64,000 nucleotides of DNA, taken from contig CM072511.1 of assembly GCA_036898135.1 (NCBI GenBank), positions 42,073,243 to 42,137,242 on the forward strand, read 5' to 3'. This document shows positions 52,199 to 63,332 of the stretch, one piece after another. Every line of letters begins with the position of its first letter. The first letter of the stretch is position 1. A program made the translations under genes and the position numbers. The DNA comes from Oncomelania hupensis. Taxonomy: Eukaryota; Mollusca; Gastropoda; Littorinimorpha; Pomatiopsidae. The notes under the pieces are model-generated. The model had not been told where the DNA came from and ran no database searches. It worked only from the letters and a program-made list of their open reading frames with translations.

Positions 52199-52794
52199 GA
52201 CTGTAATAATTATCTTTTTTGCACTAACAGTCAAACTCGCAGTTTACATGATTGTGTATAGTCCTGACTCCTATTCATTCAGGCATGTGCATGTGTAATA
52301 AAAAAAAATGCAGTTAATTATTTTTTTTAATATAGATTAGACGACTTAATTGATCTAATTATTATCTCCACCAAGAAGCGATTTTTCTTTCTTTCTAAAA
52401 CAAAATACTCTTTGTTTTCCTTTTTTTTTTTCGCAAATCAGTTTCGATATTTAGATCTAAACTTTAATGGAAACCTTCTGTCAATTTCATGCGCTCTTTT
52501 GCTTTCTTTGTTTCTTTTTTTATGTCTGAATTTTATTAGAGAAGGAAGTTGCATGTATACTCAGAATGCAATGACTTTTTAAATATTATAATCAAAAATG
52601 AAGAATTCTGATTTGAGTTCTTTTAATCAGCCTGCTGTTGTGCTCTGCAGTTTTAGTTTGTTTTCCTAATTATTATTGTTTCTGTTTCTCTAATCTATAA
52701 GCCTACGTTCTTGTACATTATGTTTCTCTTTGGCAAGTTAAGAAATTTAAGTTTTTATTTTTGGTAAATATTTATTCTAAACTGGAGGTCTAGT

Positions 52795-52846
<52 letters not shown>

Positions 52847-53728
52847 GTAATAATAATAATAATAGCAACAATTTGGCTGTTGTTGTTGATGGTGCTGGTG
52901 GTTGTAGTAAAATATTAGCAGTAGTAGTAGTAGTAGAAGAAGTTTACCAATTTGGCTGTTGATGTTGATATATATATATACATACATACATACATACATA
53001 CATACATACATACATACATACACACACACATACACACACACACACACATATATTCTGAGAAAAAAAGACAGAGATTGAGAATTTTTGTTTTATACATGTA
53101 TATTACTGAACACAAAAATTAGTTTCAATAAATATGTTATTAGATGAAAACCAAGACACAAGTTTTTTTTTTTTCAAATTACTCTCTTCTGCACACTAAC
53201 GTGCACCATAACATCTATGTTGGTGTTTCACTTTAAAAAAATGAGAAAGGGTGAAAGAAATGCCAGGTTTATGGTATATCTTGAAACAAAATGTTTTTGT
53301 TCAAAACTGATTTTGCCTGTTTTTAGATACAACACTAACGCTTATATTGAATGCAATTTACCAATCTGCCCGTTATTAAGACAGTTCACATAGGAGGTTT
53401 CAAAGCTGTAAATACTTTATTTTGTCCTCAATAAAAGTATTATTTTGTAAAACAAAGTTAACAACGACATTAAAACAAAAGTTCACCTTCCTAATATTTT
53501 GGACCTGCATAAATATAATATGAAAAATTAATATCATAAGAAAAAAAAGTGTATCGATAGATTTACAATACTGCGTTTTGTCCCTTGACTTCATTTCTTG
53601 TTCTTGTGGGAATATTCTCCAATAAAGCAACTACAACAAAACTTTATTATTTATTTATTTATAATATGTATTTGAATATCACAACCATGAATCCTTCCTT
53701 ATCAAAAGCACAGACATGCAGATTACTT
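52086..53728. other. AT-rich, microsatellites, no gene recognised
   Basis: Holds (ATT)n at 52145-52198, (AAT)n at 52800-52862, (AGT)n at 52919-52936, CATA then CA repeats at 52980-53050, and otherwise AT-rich unique-looking sequence. A degenerate repeat word ATTTTGCCTG-TTTT occurs near 53307, also present near 47862. Confidence 0.5.
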
Positions 53729-54497
53729 TTACACAGCAACATAGTCTATAACAACAACAAAGACCAATCTATTGTTACGATATACCAGAACAGCCAGCAT
53801 CGAGAAGAGAGTCAATTTTTTGTTCTGGCTTGAACAATTGTCTACCCAGATGTTAATTGTGTCAGCTGATTCAGAGTACCACTTGATAGCTTGCTCGTAC
53901 GCACTCGCCACATCAGCAGCCGTCCGAACTTCTATATGATTTGCAAATATTTGTTATGAAGCTATCAGAATTGTACCCTAAGGTGGCAATAATAAAATTG
54001 TTGCACACTTTAATTATTTGTCCATTTGACACCAGTGAAAAAGATCTACTTTCTGTTTTTCGCTTTGGAGATCTGCTACGAGTTGGCGATCTTCGCTCAA
54101 TGCACTGCTGCACAAACCTTTTTCTATCGTTGTAATCCATCTGCCAGTACTCGCCATGAATTGTTGATCTTGATTCTACACTAATATAGTCATCACATTT
54201 CGTTCTGCATTTGCAGGATTTACGGATGGGATGCTTATCTGCATCTCTTTTCTTTCTCTCAACTTTTGATCTTATTCTTTTCTTTTGTTGGCTTTCAGGA
54301 ACTATAGCATTGATCTCTGAATCTAATTCAAGCCTAACAAGAACTTCATCTCTGGAATAACTTTCAGAAGAACTTTCTGAGTAGATGGTGGAACTCCTGT
54401 TGGTGGACCTGGTATATGTGAAGAAGCATCTCTTGCATCTTGGATGATATTGCTGAAACAAATTTTAAATGTATTAGAAGACAAGCTAGAGAGAGAG

Positions 54498-54504
54498 AGG
54501 TAGG

Positions 54505-54557
<53 letters not shown>
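54498..54557. repeat. (GA)n microsatellite
   Basis: About 60 bp of GA in the intron of the decayed gene. Confidence 0.95.
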
Positions 54558-54560
<3 letters not shown>

Positions 54561-54697
54561 CACTTGTTACATTAAAAATGCCTTGAATACAGGAATTCAG
54601 ATGTTATTCCACCAAGTGCCAATGTTAATGCACAAGAAAATTAATTGCCCTGAGTTTGTTGAACAGTCATACAATGAATCAAATATCTGTCCCTCCA

Positions 54698-54737
54698 CTA
54701 CTACTACTACTACTACTACTACAACTACTTCTACTAT

Positions 54738-54783
<46 letters not shown>

Positions 54784-54810
54784 GCTACTACTACTACTAC
54801 TACTACTACT
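54698..54810. repeat. (ACT)n microsatellite
   Basis: About 113 bp of ACT with single substitutions. Poly-Thr and poly-Leu frames are artefacts. Confidence 0.95.
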
Positions 54811-55156
54811 AATGTTGTTGTTGACGATTTCTTCTTCTTCTTCTTTAGTTCTACCATAATTTAGAATACACTATTAAATTCCTTGTTATTTTTTTATCAC
54901 TCTGTCATGCCATATTTTGTTTAGATTACTAACTAACAAATAACTAATTCACGCACTCAAACTTACTTAGAATACTAGGTCAACCAATCTTAATTTTCAA
55001 AGCTTTGCAGTCAGTGGAGAGCTTCTCTATATATACAAGTACACGATACATGCGGTCAATAACAGTATGCAATTGCTAGAGCATGTGCGAGCAGCCCAAA
55101 TGCAGGTATGAGCCAAACCCTAAAGATGACCAAGTGAAAACGGGTGCACTAATTTA

Positions 55157-55401
55157 GGAGTCCACTTGCAAAACCTGCTAAATCCAAATCCTCACCTAAA
55201 TTGAGATAACTGTCTTCGATTATTCATTGGAATAAGGTACATGTAACATAAAAAGCTGAATTTTCAAAACATTTTGCACAGTGGTTTAAAACAGTTTTCA
55301 AAAATTGCACCTCTTTCTAAAATGTATTCTAGGCAACCAGAAAATGCCATTTTTGTCAAAAGCTGACGCAGTGGATTTAGCCTGTTTGCAAGTGGACTCC
55401 T
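55157..55401. repeat. Short inverted-repeat unit (possible MITE)
   Basis: AGGAGTCCACTTGCAAA-CTGCTAAATCC at 55159-55189 and its inverse GGATTTAGCCTGTTTGCAAG then TGGACTCCT at 55370-55399 bound 245 bp. Internal sequence is non-coding. No clear target duplication is seen. Confidence 0.5.
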
Positions 55402-55687
55402 CAAGTAGTAAAACTGTCTATTTACATCTAGAAGCTCTAGAAGGGGTACATTTCTCATTAGCGTGTTTCCTAAGTGCAGGAAAAAGGTAGATTTACCTTA
55501 CATTCGAAGAAAGTGAGTTTCATAGCGCAGCGTTATCAAATGCTGCGTGCATCCCATTAACTGAAATGCATTATACATGTAGGCTACAGCCAGAAGCGAC
55601 TGCACTAATTTTACGAAGTAAATAAAGTAAGGAACAACTACCTTTTTCTAACGTTAGAAAATATGTCCCTGGGCTTAACTGGAATTT

Positions 55688-55688
<1 letters not shown>

Positions 55689-55758
<70 letters not shown>

Positions 55759-55759
55759 C
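55689..55759. repeat. (AAT)n microsatellite
   Basis: About 71 bp of perfect AAT within the intron of the decayed gene. Confidence 0.97.
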
Positions 55760-56552
55760 TGGGCAGACCTACCTATAACCCAGATCATAGACCAGGAATA
55801 TTGCCCAGATTGCCAAAAATAGATCTAGACCTAATATTAATGCCACTCATTGCCGCAATAAGCCACTAGGCCTATATTAGTAAACAACTATTCAAAACGA
55901 TGAACAGTCTTAAAAAGCCTTCAACATCGCACCTATCAAGTATCAATTAAGCTGCATCTTTCTAAACCCATTACCAGCCACACATTTCATAAGCTAGATC
56001 TAGCCGAGGAAAACGACGAAACTAGGAAGTTAATGTTTTTAGTTACTAAGATTTTGAAGGTAACTAAGGTAAATTCCTAGCTTTTCCTAGCTTTCATCGC
56101 CTGTAATCGCAATACAAAACAATACATTGAGCAATTATTTAGTGGCCTAAAGTATAGGAATATTATATTGACAATTGACACTTGGCTTTACATTGACATT
56201 GCTGTGCTAGACACTAATAGTCTACAAACATCAATATTCAAAAAGATGTTAAAAATATCTGGAGTCGAAAATAATTCATACAAACCCGGTACAATTGTTT
56301 ACACACTGATGCAACTTTTGATGCAAAAACAGTAGATCTAAACTAAAGCAATGTCAATGGAAATCTAAACATCAGTTGTTTTAATTATACCCGATTTATC
56401 TGAACACTATATACAAGAATATTATAAATCAATGACAAAAAAAAAAAAAAAAAAAAAAAGAAGAAACGAATTGCGTCTTACCTTTGTTTCAAGTTATTGA
56501 AAACACTGGCAGCACTTGAAAAATGCGGCTGCTTCTCGCCGTCACTATCCAT

Positions 56553-58765
56553 CGTTTACCGCATCTGATTAAAAATAAAAGTCAGGACTGTCTGACAAGC
56601 CCAGGTAGTAACGGTCTTTTTAATTGGTCAACCAAAAACAAAGCTGGTGCGTGATTGATGAAAGACATACGTTGTTTTGCCGTTGTGTTCACGCTAGCGA
56701 AGAAAAACAGTTACTTGCGAGACTACTATTGAATCAGTTCTATTTATAGCGTTGCTCACTTACTTCGTTTTGCCATTTTATTCTGGTACTTAAAAAATTT
56801 TAACAAGCACAACATACTAAAATAAAAACTGCAATATCTTCGTCAAAATTTGACATTTTTATTCGGGATTTTTTTTTAAAAGATGCGCCTCCTCATCATC
56901 TATACGGCAGTATTAATAACTCATTTTCGCCCAAAACTGCAGATACTTTGTTTTGCCATTGCACGTTAGGGATGTCATGTATTATAATATTTAGTAAGTT
57001 TAGTGGACCAAGGGATACAATTACGTATATATATATTTGAACATGTATAGAGTCTTGGTATGAAAAAGATAACACAGATCATCAAACGTATTAATAGAGA
57101 GTTACAGACTGTGTTCCACGAATGTTGTTTCGTGGCGTGGGAACTTTTTAATTGTAGATGACGCAGACATTTTTGTGCATCCGGTTCAAGGGGTAACGAA
57201 TATGTGCACTGCAGTGAAGGTCAACGAAGCTTCGTAGAAAAAGCCCTTTCCACAAAATTAACTTCGTGAGTGTATACTTATATTTAATATACTAAATGTA
57301 GCATTATATGTTCTCTGATGTATTATATTTCCGTCAATATTGGATACTGATGTGCAATTGACACGCGTACAAAGTAGGCTCAGGGCGATCGCTGAAACCG
57401 TCATGGTGGTTGTTGTGCTTGTGTAGTTTAGACTTGCCGAATAAAAATCTAGGGAACGGTTTAAAAATATTACAGCACATAAAAACATATTTTTCATGTT
57501 TAAACCAGAGAACATAACAGTTAGGGTGACAGTAATCTGTAACTTATTGCTAAAATTAAATCCCGCACTAGTTAGTATCACAAGTATTTAGGCCTATAAA
57601 ATGTTTTCAAGAGCAGTGTGAATGTCGGCCTTGCTGCAGACAACTCTCAGGAATTGCACTGACCTATATTTAATGTAGTATCCATAGGAATTGACTTTCC
57701 CACAGCAGACACGAGCACGTAGAGGTCACAGCAGATCGTAGATCTGCAAGAAATGTCTTAGATCTGCAAAACAGAAATGCCCAGTCAGTTGAAGCCTCCA
57801 CTAAAAGACCGTCAACTCTTAGTCTGTAATGTCCAAGGAAACGTATCTCAATCCAAGTGACAGTGGTTTTATTCAGAGACATTTCGATAAACAGCTAGCG
57901 ACATGATATCATGCATCTCAAATCTCCACGTATAAGTTGTGATAATTTTTTTTTAAAAAGTAAATACTTTGATAAAGAGCACGAGCAGTTAATCAGGGCA
58001 GTGTTTGTTGTAGATCTAATGAAAATATAAAGCAACTCCAGCGTTACACAAATTATCTAGAAACCACGGCGCAGAAATACCGCGCATTCGAAAGAACTAA
58101 AACCCACTGCCAACTTCGTGGTGGTTCCTGCGCGCGCCTGTGAAGCAAGAATCCAACAGGCAACCAGACGTTGAACGAAACGAATTTCCTTTCGGCCTTC
58201 TGTAATTCCCAATTATTATTGACGACTTCTCTTTTAATGAAAAAGAAAAGTATATTTAGAACTAGCTTAACTTCTATATATTAATCGAGCAGCCTTTTCA
58301 GATCACGAGGGGCCGTTTTAGCCAACCAGCGGCTTTGTTGTGAAGTTAATTTCGAGCTTCAGTTGGCTCCAAGTTTTACAGATTACACCTGAACTGTCCA
58401 TATAATTGCTTCCACGCGAGTTTTGCCATTCGGCGCTCGATCACCCGCTGCCGATCCAACGAAACTTAACATTCTTTTCGATCGCAAAACGGCTTTAGTT
58501 TGCATTTTACTGCCTCCAAAAACACTGTAAAAACACATGTGTGAGACGGTATTTTTAGAACTAATCATTTTTGTCCTTAGCCCTGCCATCATTTCCGCAT
58601 ACCATTTCTACCAAGGATTTCGTATTTTATTCCAAATCGCTTTTAATCGATCGGCGTTCGCTATATTGTTGTTTAATCCAGTTTCAAGTTTATAACACTA
58701 ATAAAATCGAGGGGTTCAACATGTTTTATGATATGGGACCTAAAATCAATTTAGAGAATTATAGC
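56553..58765. other. No gene recognised
   Basis: Unique-looking AT-rich sequence. Frames of 60-110 codons (for example 57258-57581 and 57670-57882 on the minus strand) show no domain. A poly(A) run at 56440-56459 lies just before. No repeat family from elsewhere in the window is recognised. Confidence 0.4.
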
Positions 58766-58836
58766 ATCCCGTGGTTCAATGGATAAGGCGTTTGACTGTC
58801 AATAAGGAGACCCGGGTTCGACTCTCGCTTGGTCCT
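58766..58836 (+). other. tRNA-Arg-like pseudogene or SINE head
   Basis: A-box TGGTTCAATGGATAAGGCG and B-box GGGTTCGACTC at tRNA spacing, 3' end TTGGTCC, then a T12 Pol III terminator. The D-arm and anticodon-arm start resemble tRNA-Arg, but the acceptor ends do not pair and the anticodon stem is broken, so a working tRNA is unlikely. Confidence 0.4.
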
Positions 58837-58839
58837 TTT

Positions 58840-59506
58840 TTTTTTTTTAAAATAAAATTTCATAATACAGAGCGAGAGAGATATAAGAGAGATATAGATA
58901 ATAAAGAAAAAGAGCGGAACAGAGGCAACTGAAAAACAAAACGAGGTGCAAGTAAAATGCTAAAAAAAAAAAAAAAAAAAATAAATATATAAATAAAAAT
59001 AAAATCATAACACGGGTATTAATAACTGCTTCATATTCTTTTGTTTTCATGTATCCATGATGCGTGTACTTCTTAGAACACTTAACATCTTATGCGTTTA
59101 AAAAAAAAAATTAGGTATAGGTAGGTCTGTTTAAAAAAAACATTTAGAAAATAACATTATAGTTTTATTGTAAATTTCATAGCATAATTAATTGTCATTC
59201 GATTCATCAGAAAAAAAATATTAAATTAAGAGCAAACTTTACATTAAAAATAAATATTTAGAATCTAAATTAAAACTGAATTGTTCCCAAATAAATATCT
59301 GTAGGGACTAAAGGTCCATATTTACATTTACATGGCTTGGTGCTTTTTTTTATGATTGCCTCAATTTGGTATTTCATTGGTATGTATTATAAGGAAAACA
59401 GTTCTGTGCATGCAGTGATAGCATTGCCTTATTGTTTTAATCACATGCATGTGCAATAAATCAGTAATGCTGTTCTTCTCAAATAAATGATTATTGTGTT
59501 TTATTA
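58840..59506. other. AT-rich spacer, nothing recognised
   Basis: Poly(A) runs at 58962-58981 and 59101-59110; no domain or repeat family. Confidence 0.4.
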
Positions 59507-59742
59507 CAATTATAAGTTTATTTTTAATCTATGTCTCTTTTTAGTGATTCACCACTGACAGTGTACTTCAGCCTTCCACTTCCAGAATCATAAACACAAC
59601 AAAGATTATTATATCAAAGATACTTTTATACAATGTGAATTAATTTTCGAGCTAATGTTAATTAAAAGTATCTTTGATATACTGTATATCTTAGTTGTGT
59701 TTATGATTCTGGAAGTGGAAGGCTGAAGTGCACTGTCAGTGG

Positions 59743-60573
59743 TTTTGTTGTTGTTTGTTTTAATGTCTTTTTCACCGAAATGATAAGACAAAAAACAAAA
59801 ACAAATGAAAACAAAACAAAAATAAAAATAAATAAATACAAAGAAAATAAATTGGAAAAAAAACACAAAACAAAACATAATTATGATCAAATAACATCGA
59901 CGAGTCTCATATAAACTTACTAACTGAAGAACCAATGAACGTCTTCGCTAAACTAATGCATACACCAAAACTAATATTGCCCAAAGTCGTAACATTATTA
60001 GGCAAACTATTACGCAGTTGATTGCATTCAAATAAAACATGTTTCAAAGAAAACATTTCATTACATATACATTTGACGTTCGTACAATATTTAGTTCTGA
60101 TGGAATTTAGATATATTCTATAAGTCATCGTCACAACAGTTCTGGGAATGCCAATATGTCGGTCAAAGAGTTGATTAAAATGACATTTAGTTTTAACTTC
60201 CTTTTCAGTTAAAACATGCATCTCTTTAACTGACAGGGGTATATTTAATTTTACTGCATTATTATTTTCGGCACCAGTTTTTGCAGCTCGGTCAGCCCAG
60301 TCATTAAAGAGAAAACCACAATGAGAAGGAACCCAACAAAAGTTAACTTCTGTTCCATTAATTATAATACTATGAATCAAGTTCTTAATTTCAAAAATAA
60401 TTTCTTTTCTTTCTTTACTGTTATTAGATTTTAGAGCTTCTAAAACTGATTTTGAATCAACACAGATGACTACACTAGAAACATGTAATGGGAGATTTAT
60501 AATTCTATTTAAAGACATCAGTATTGCTATCAATTCTGCAGTGAAAATGGAATATCCTTTTCCTAAATAAAAT
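59743..60573 (-). mobile_element. 5'-truncated I-clade LINE with 11-bp target duplication
   Basis: 831 bp flanked by actgtcagtgg at 59732-59742 and 60574-60584. It carries only the RNase H end and 3' UTR of a relative of the LINE at 7080-12760, and ends in a CAA-rich tail at 59743-59760 in complement. Confidence 0.85.
59907..60573 (-). pseudogene. LINE ORF2 C-terminal fragment (RNase H)
   Basis: The frame enters at FYLGKGYSIFTAELIAILMS, continues with VVICVDSKSVLEAL, NFCWVPSHCGFLFNDWADRA and a Cys/His tail (CICNEMFSLKHVLFEC), ending at 59907. Asp, Glu and His of RNase H are present, but APE and RT are missing. The upstream ATG at 60605 belongs to the foldback element, so the frame extends into host sequence by chance. 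Unlike the full-length LINE, no frameshift occurs in this part. Confidence 0.88.
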
Positions 60574-60640
60574 ACTGTCAGTGGTGAATCACTAAAAAGA
60601 GACATAGATTAAAGATAAACATATAATTGTATTTTACTTT

Positions 60641-60984
60641 CAAAATACTTAGCAGTTCCTGTTGTGTTTACAATTTCTTCCACTTTCAGGCAATTGATAT
60701 TTCCTACATGTAGTTATTGTACCAACACCACAACATAAACTATACACTATGTAGCCTACAATGGAACATTATAGTCTCAAATAAATTTGACTTCACTCAG
60801 TGGCTGACAGCTTGGACACCCAAAGATAACCTATAACGGGCATAAAATCAGCAACACAACAACAAAATATAATAGATACTTTTAATAATTCTGATTATAG
60901 TACACAAGCCGCAACATTGAAGAGGAAGACGACGATAATGACGGCGTCTTCGACGACAACGTATAAAAAGTGCCACAAGAAGAA
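60641..60984. other. Spacer, nothing recognised
   Basis: AT-rich. A segment near 60670-60700 (TTGTGTTTACAATTTCTTCC) weakly recalls the foldback arm. Confidence 0.35.
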
Positions 60985-61025
60985 GAAGAAGAAGAAGATG
61001 ATGATGATGATGATGATGTTAATGT

Positions 61026-61062
<37 letters not shown>

Positions 61063-61155
61063 AAGGGTGAAGATGTTAATGATGATGATGATGATGATGA
61101 TCATCATCATCATCATCATCGTCGTCGTCGTCATCAGCATCGTTATGATCATCAA
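60978..61155. repeat. (GAA)n/(GAT)n compound microsatellite
   Basis: GAA then GAT triplets with GTT interruptions and an inversion to ATC at 61101-61120, giving a small palindrome. Confidence 0.93.
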
Positions 61156-61451
61156 TGAGCTTTATCTCAAAATTGGATAAATCGACTTTAATAATTTTTT
61201 TGTATTTGCACATAGCGGCCTATTATTCAATTCTTTCATTTTGCTTCTTTAACTAGGTTACAAAAAAGACACAAAAAATAACACTTTTTAAAAAATTGTA
61301 ATTTTCAGCCATGTGTGCGAGTGTCTGGAAATAAAAAAAATTGGCTTGAAATTGTGTTATTACTATGTTGTTTCCAGTGCTCATTTTCCAATGATGCCGC
61401 TGTTGCTGCTGGTGATGGTGGAGTTGCTAAAGCTTTCATGTGGTAATCTAT

Positions 61452-61860
61452 TTAATCGTTCTTAAATAGCGCTTTTTCAGCTCAAGAACGCTGGCCGATA
61501 AATGTTCTCACTAAAGCTGTCTGCGGCGCCCACTTGCAGCCTTTGGGCGGATAGTCTGACGCCCAGACAACTGAGCAATATTCTTGTTTACCGGGTCTGT
61601 TGTAGAAGGGACCTAGTGCTTGCTGGGTGAATTTGTGTAGCCGGCACTCAGCCATATAGGACATGAGCGTCATGATCTTTTAAAGTCCGTGCGATGGAAT
61701 GTGTACGTGCACAGACTAGACCTCGGTTCATACTCTCATCCATATGAGTAGGAGAGCGCAGTGTCTCAGGGTCATTTTATTTTTGTTGCGGCACTCGAGG
61801 TCGCCGGTCACCTTCGAACCACTGACCATACGGGTTGCGATGTTATCACTGTGACGGTGG
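61452..61860 (-). repeat. SINE family C, longest copy
   Basis: Same body as 51782-52085, extended on its 5' side: the minus strand has a Pol III B-box-like GTGGTTCGAAGG at about 61815, then ACTCGAGTGCCGC, and ends with GAAAAAGCGCTATTTAAGAA then CGATTAA. The tRNA-like head supports a Pol III SINE. Confidence 0.75.
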
Positions 61861-63039
61861 GCCTATTGTTGCTGGGCTCTGCACAATGGGATGCTATTCC
61901 TCACTCGTCTTTTGTCGATGGGGATCGCTAGTAAATCTCCTGGTGACTCAACTTAATAAATTTATAAGTTTAGAGCGGTCTGTGTTTAGGCTGGATTTAC
62001 AGGGATAGAAAGAAAATGGTAAAAGATCAATGTCACACTAGCTCTCACACGGCTATGAAACATAGGTAGTCCAGCCACTTGTTAACAGTAAATATCAAAA
62101 ATTTATTTCCTCTACTCTATACTAGATTTGCTAATCACAATACTAACTTAAACGTTCAAATATAACTTCGAATGGTTCGCTCCTTGATAATTCTGTGAAG
62201 CTACTGCTTCCTCATAGGGCTACTGGTGCGTTCTGCCCAACGGGTCAGTCTTCTGGAAAGGTGGACTAGTGCTGTCCTTTGCTAACAGGTTTGGTGCACT
62301 GGTGCAAATCTAACTTAAGTTCAGATTCGATGAGCTGTGTTGTGGTGGGTTTTTCTCCTTGTTGACAGACTGGTTGGCTCTCGTCGCTCAGTGCGGAAGG
62401 CTCCAATGCTGGCCGAATGTCAGGGAAGACTTTTACTTGTCTTTCTTCTGCTCGGGCCCTCGATGCCTGCTCGTCGTTTTGACAATGTCAGGCTGCGGCT
62501 AACTAGGTTGAATAGAATTTCACCAGTTCCTGCTTTTAGTCTTCAAGTAGAGAGATTCCTTAGAGCCTAGCTCCTGTCTCTATGCAAATCGAAGGCAGAA
62601 TGACTCTCTACCCCGGTGGTCAGCAGGAAGCCCGGGAAAACTAACCACAAGAGTCGCCCTCTAGCGGGTGGGGGGGGGAGGGAGGGGGCGGTACTACTGC
62701 TATACGTAAGCTGGATGAGGTCACTGCCCACCTGGGCCAGCGTCAGCATACATATGTGTAGCCCATTGTAGACTTCTGTCATCTGCTGCAGAGCAACATT
62801 ACTTTTCTACGGTTACAGCTGACTTAGCAAGGCGAGAAGCTATAGTGCTGTATGAAGCTGGCCTCTTATCACAGGCTCCCTCAACTGAAAAAAGGCGATG
62901 ACTACTGGATTAGACCTTTTTCTACTACAGAGCCTAGTTTAACACTGCACTATCCTAAGGTCCTATTTACAAACTAGTAAGGTGGCTCTACCTGAGCTGC
63001 AATGCTATGCCAGGTAGCTATGGACACTAGTGATAGGGG
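61861..63039. other. No gene recognised
   Basis: Possibly the decayed remainder of the Ty3-type element to the right. A G-run hairpin region occurs near 62665-62690. No domain was found in six frames. Confidence 0.4.
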
Positions 63040-63332
63040 TTTACTGGACGGGGACAAATTCTGGTGCTGTGGCCCTTAGTTCTGTTGGGTGGGCGCCAGC
63101 TGATGTGTCCTCCACGAGATGACGACTTAGGTAGTCGGCGCCGGGGATGTACTCGATTTGGAAAGATTATGCCTGAAAGGTTCAAGGATTTGGAGGCTGC
63201 CCTGAACCATAGCGGTTGATGGTCCACCTGAACTGTGAAGTGGGTCCCAAACAGGTAGATTTGAAACTTCTGTATGGCCCAGACCAGTCCACGGCATTCT
63301 TTCTCCGATGTGGCGTAATGTGTCTCGGGGGG
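63040..63332 (-). pseudogene. Ty3/gypsy-type RNase H fragment, frameshifted
   Basis: The minus strand encodes ETHYATSEKECRGLVWAIQK then FQIYLFGTHFTVQVDHQPL, the RNase H block of Ty3-type pol. The match then shifts frame near 63175 to SFQIEYIPGADYLSRHLVED and on to about 63045. RT and integrase are absent on either side, so this is a decayed retrotransposon remnant rather than a gene. Confidence 0.82.

Larger units (their letters stand above)
53729..56552 (-). pseudogene. Decayed TE-type gene with WVDNCSSQNK motif
   Basis: Pieces in order on the minus strand: exon 56552-56482 (MDSDGEKQPHFSSAASVFNN, donor GTAAGA, phase 2), then exon from 54453, which in phase reads SNIIQDARDASSHIPGPPTG and soon stops, while from about 54400 another frame takes over: RDEVLVRLELDSEI, KKRIRSKVERKKRDADKHPI, CKCRTKCDDYISVESRSTIH, FVQQCIERRS, and a KVCNNFIIATLGYNSDSFI segment. 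Then the frame changes again to EVRTAADVASAYEQAIKWYS, INIWVDNCSSQNKKLTLFSML. The CKC-KC domain followed by a W-DNC-x2-QNK block is typical of a widespread animal TE-associated protein whose exact superfamily I cannot name. The region normally between those blocks is missing, so this is a frameshifted internal-deletion copy. Confidence 0.6.
59507..60640. mobile_element. Foldback element split by a LINE insertion
   Basis: Without the LINE insert (59743-60573) and one target copy, the two outer pieces join into one palindrome. The left arm 59507-59635 (CAATTATAAGTTTATTTTTA ... GACAGTGTACTTCAGCCTTC ... AAAGATACTTTT) matches the inverse of 59664-59742 plus 60574-60640. Arms are about 130-145 bp around a loop of roughly 30-50 bp. 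No coding capacity; a MITE or foldback transposon. Confidence 0.75.

Noticed and set aside
57258..57882. Minus-strand open frames of 107 and 70 codons
   Set aside because: No domain and no supporting neighbouring exons; they could not be told from chance.
58766..58836. Functional tRNA-Arg
   Set aside because: The 5' and 3' acceptor sides do not pair and the anticodon stem is broken, so it was kept only as a tRNA-like sequence.
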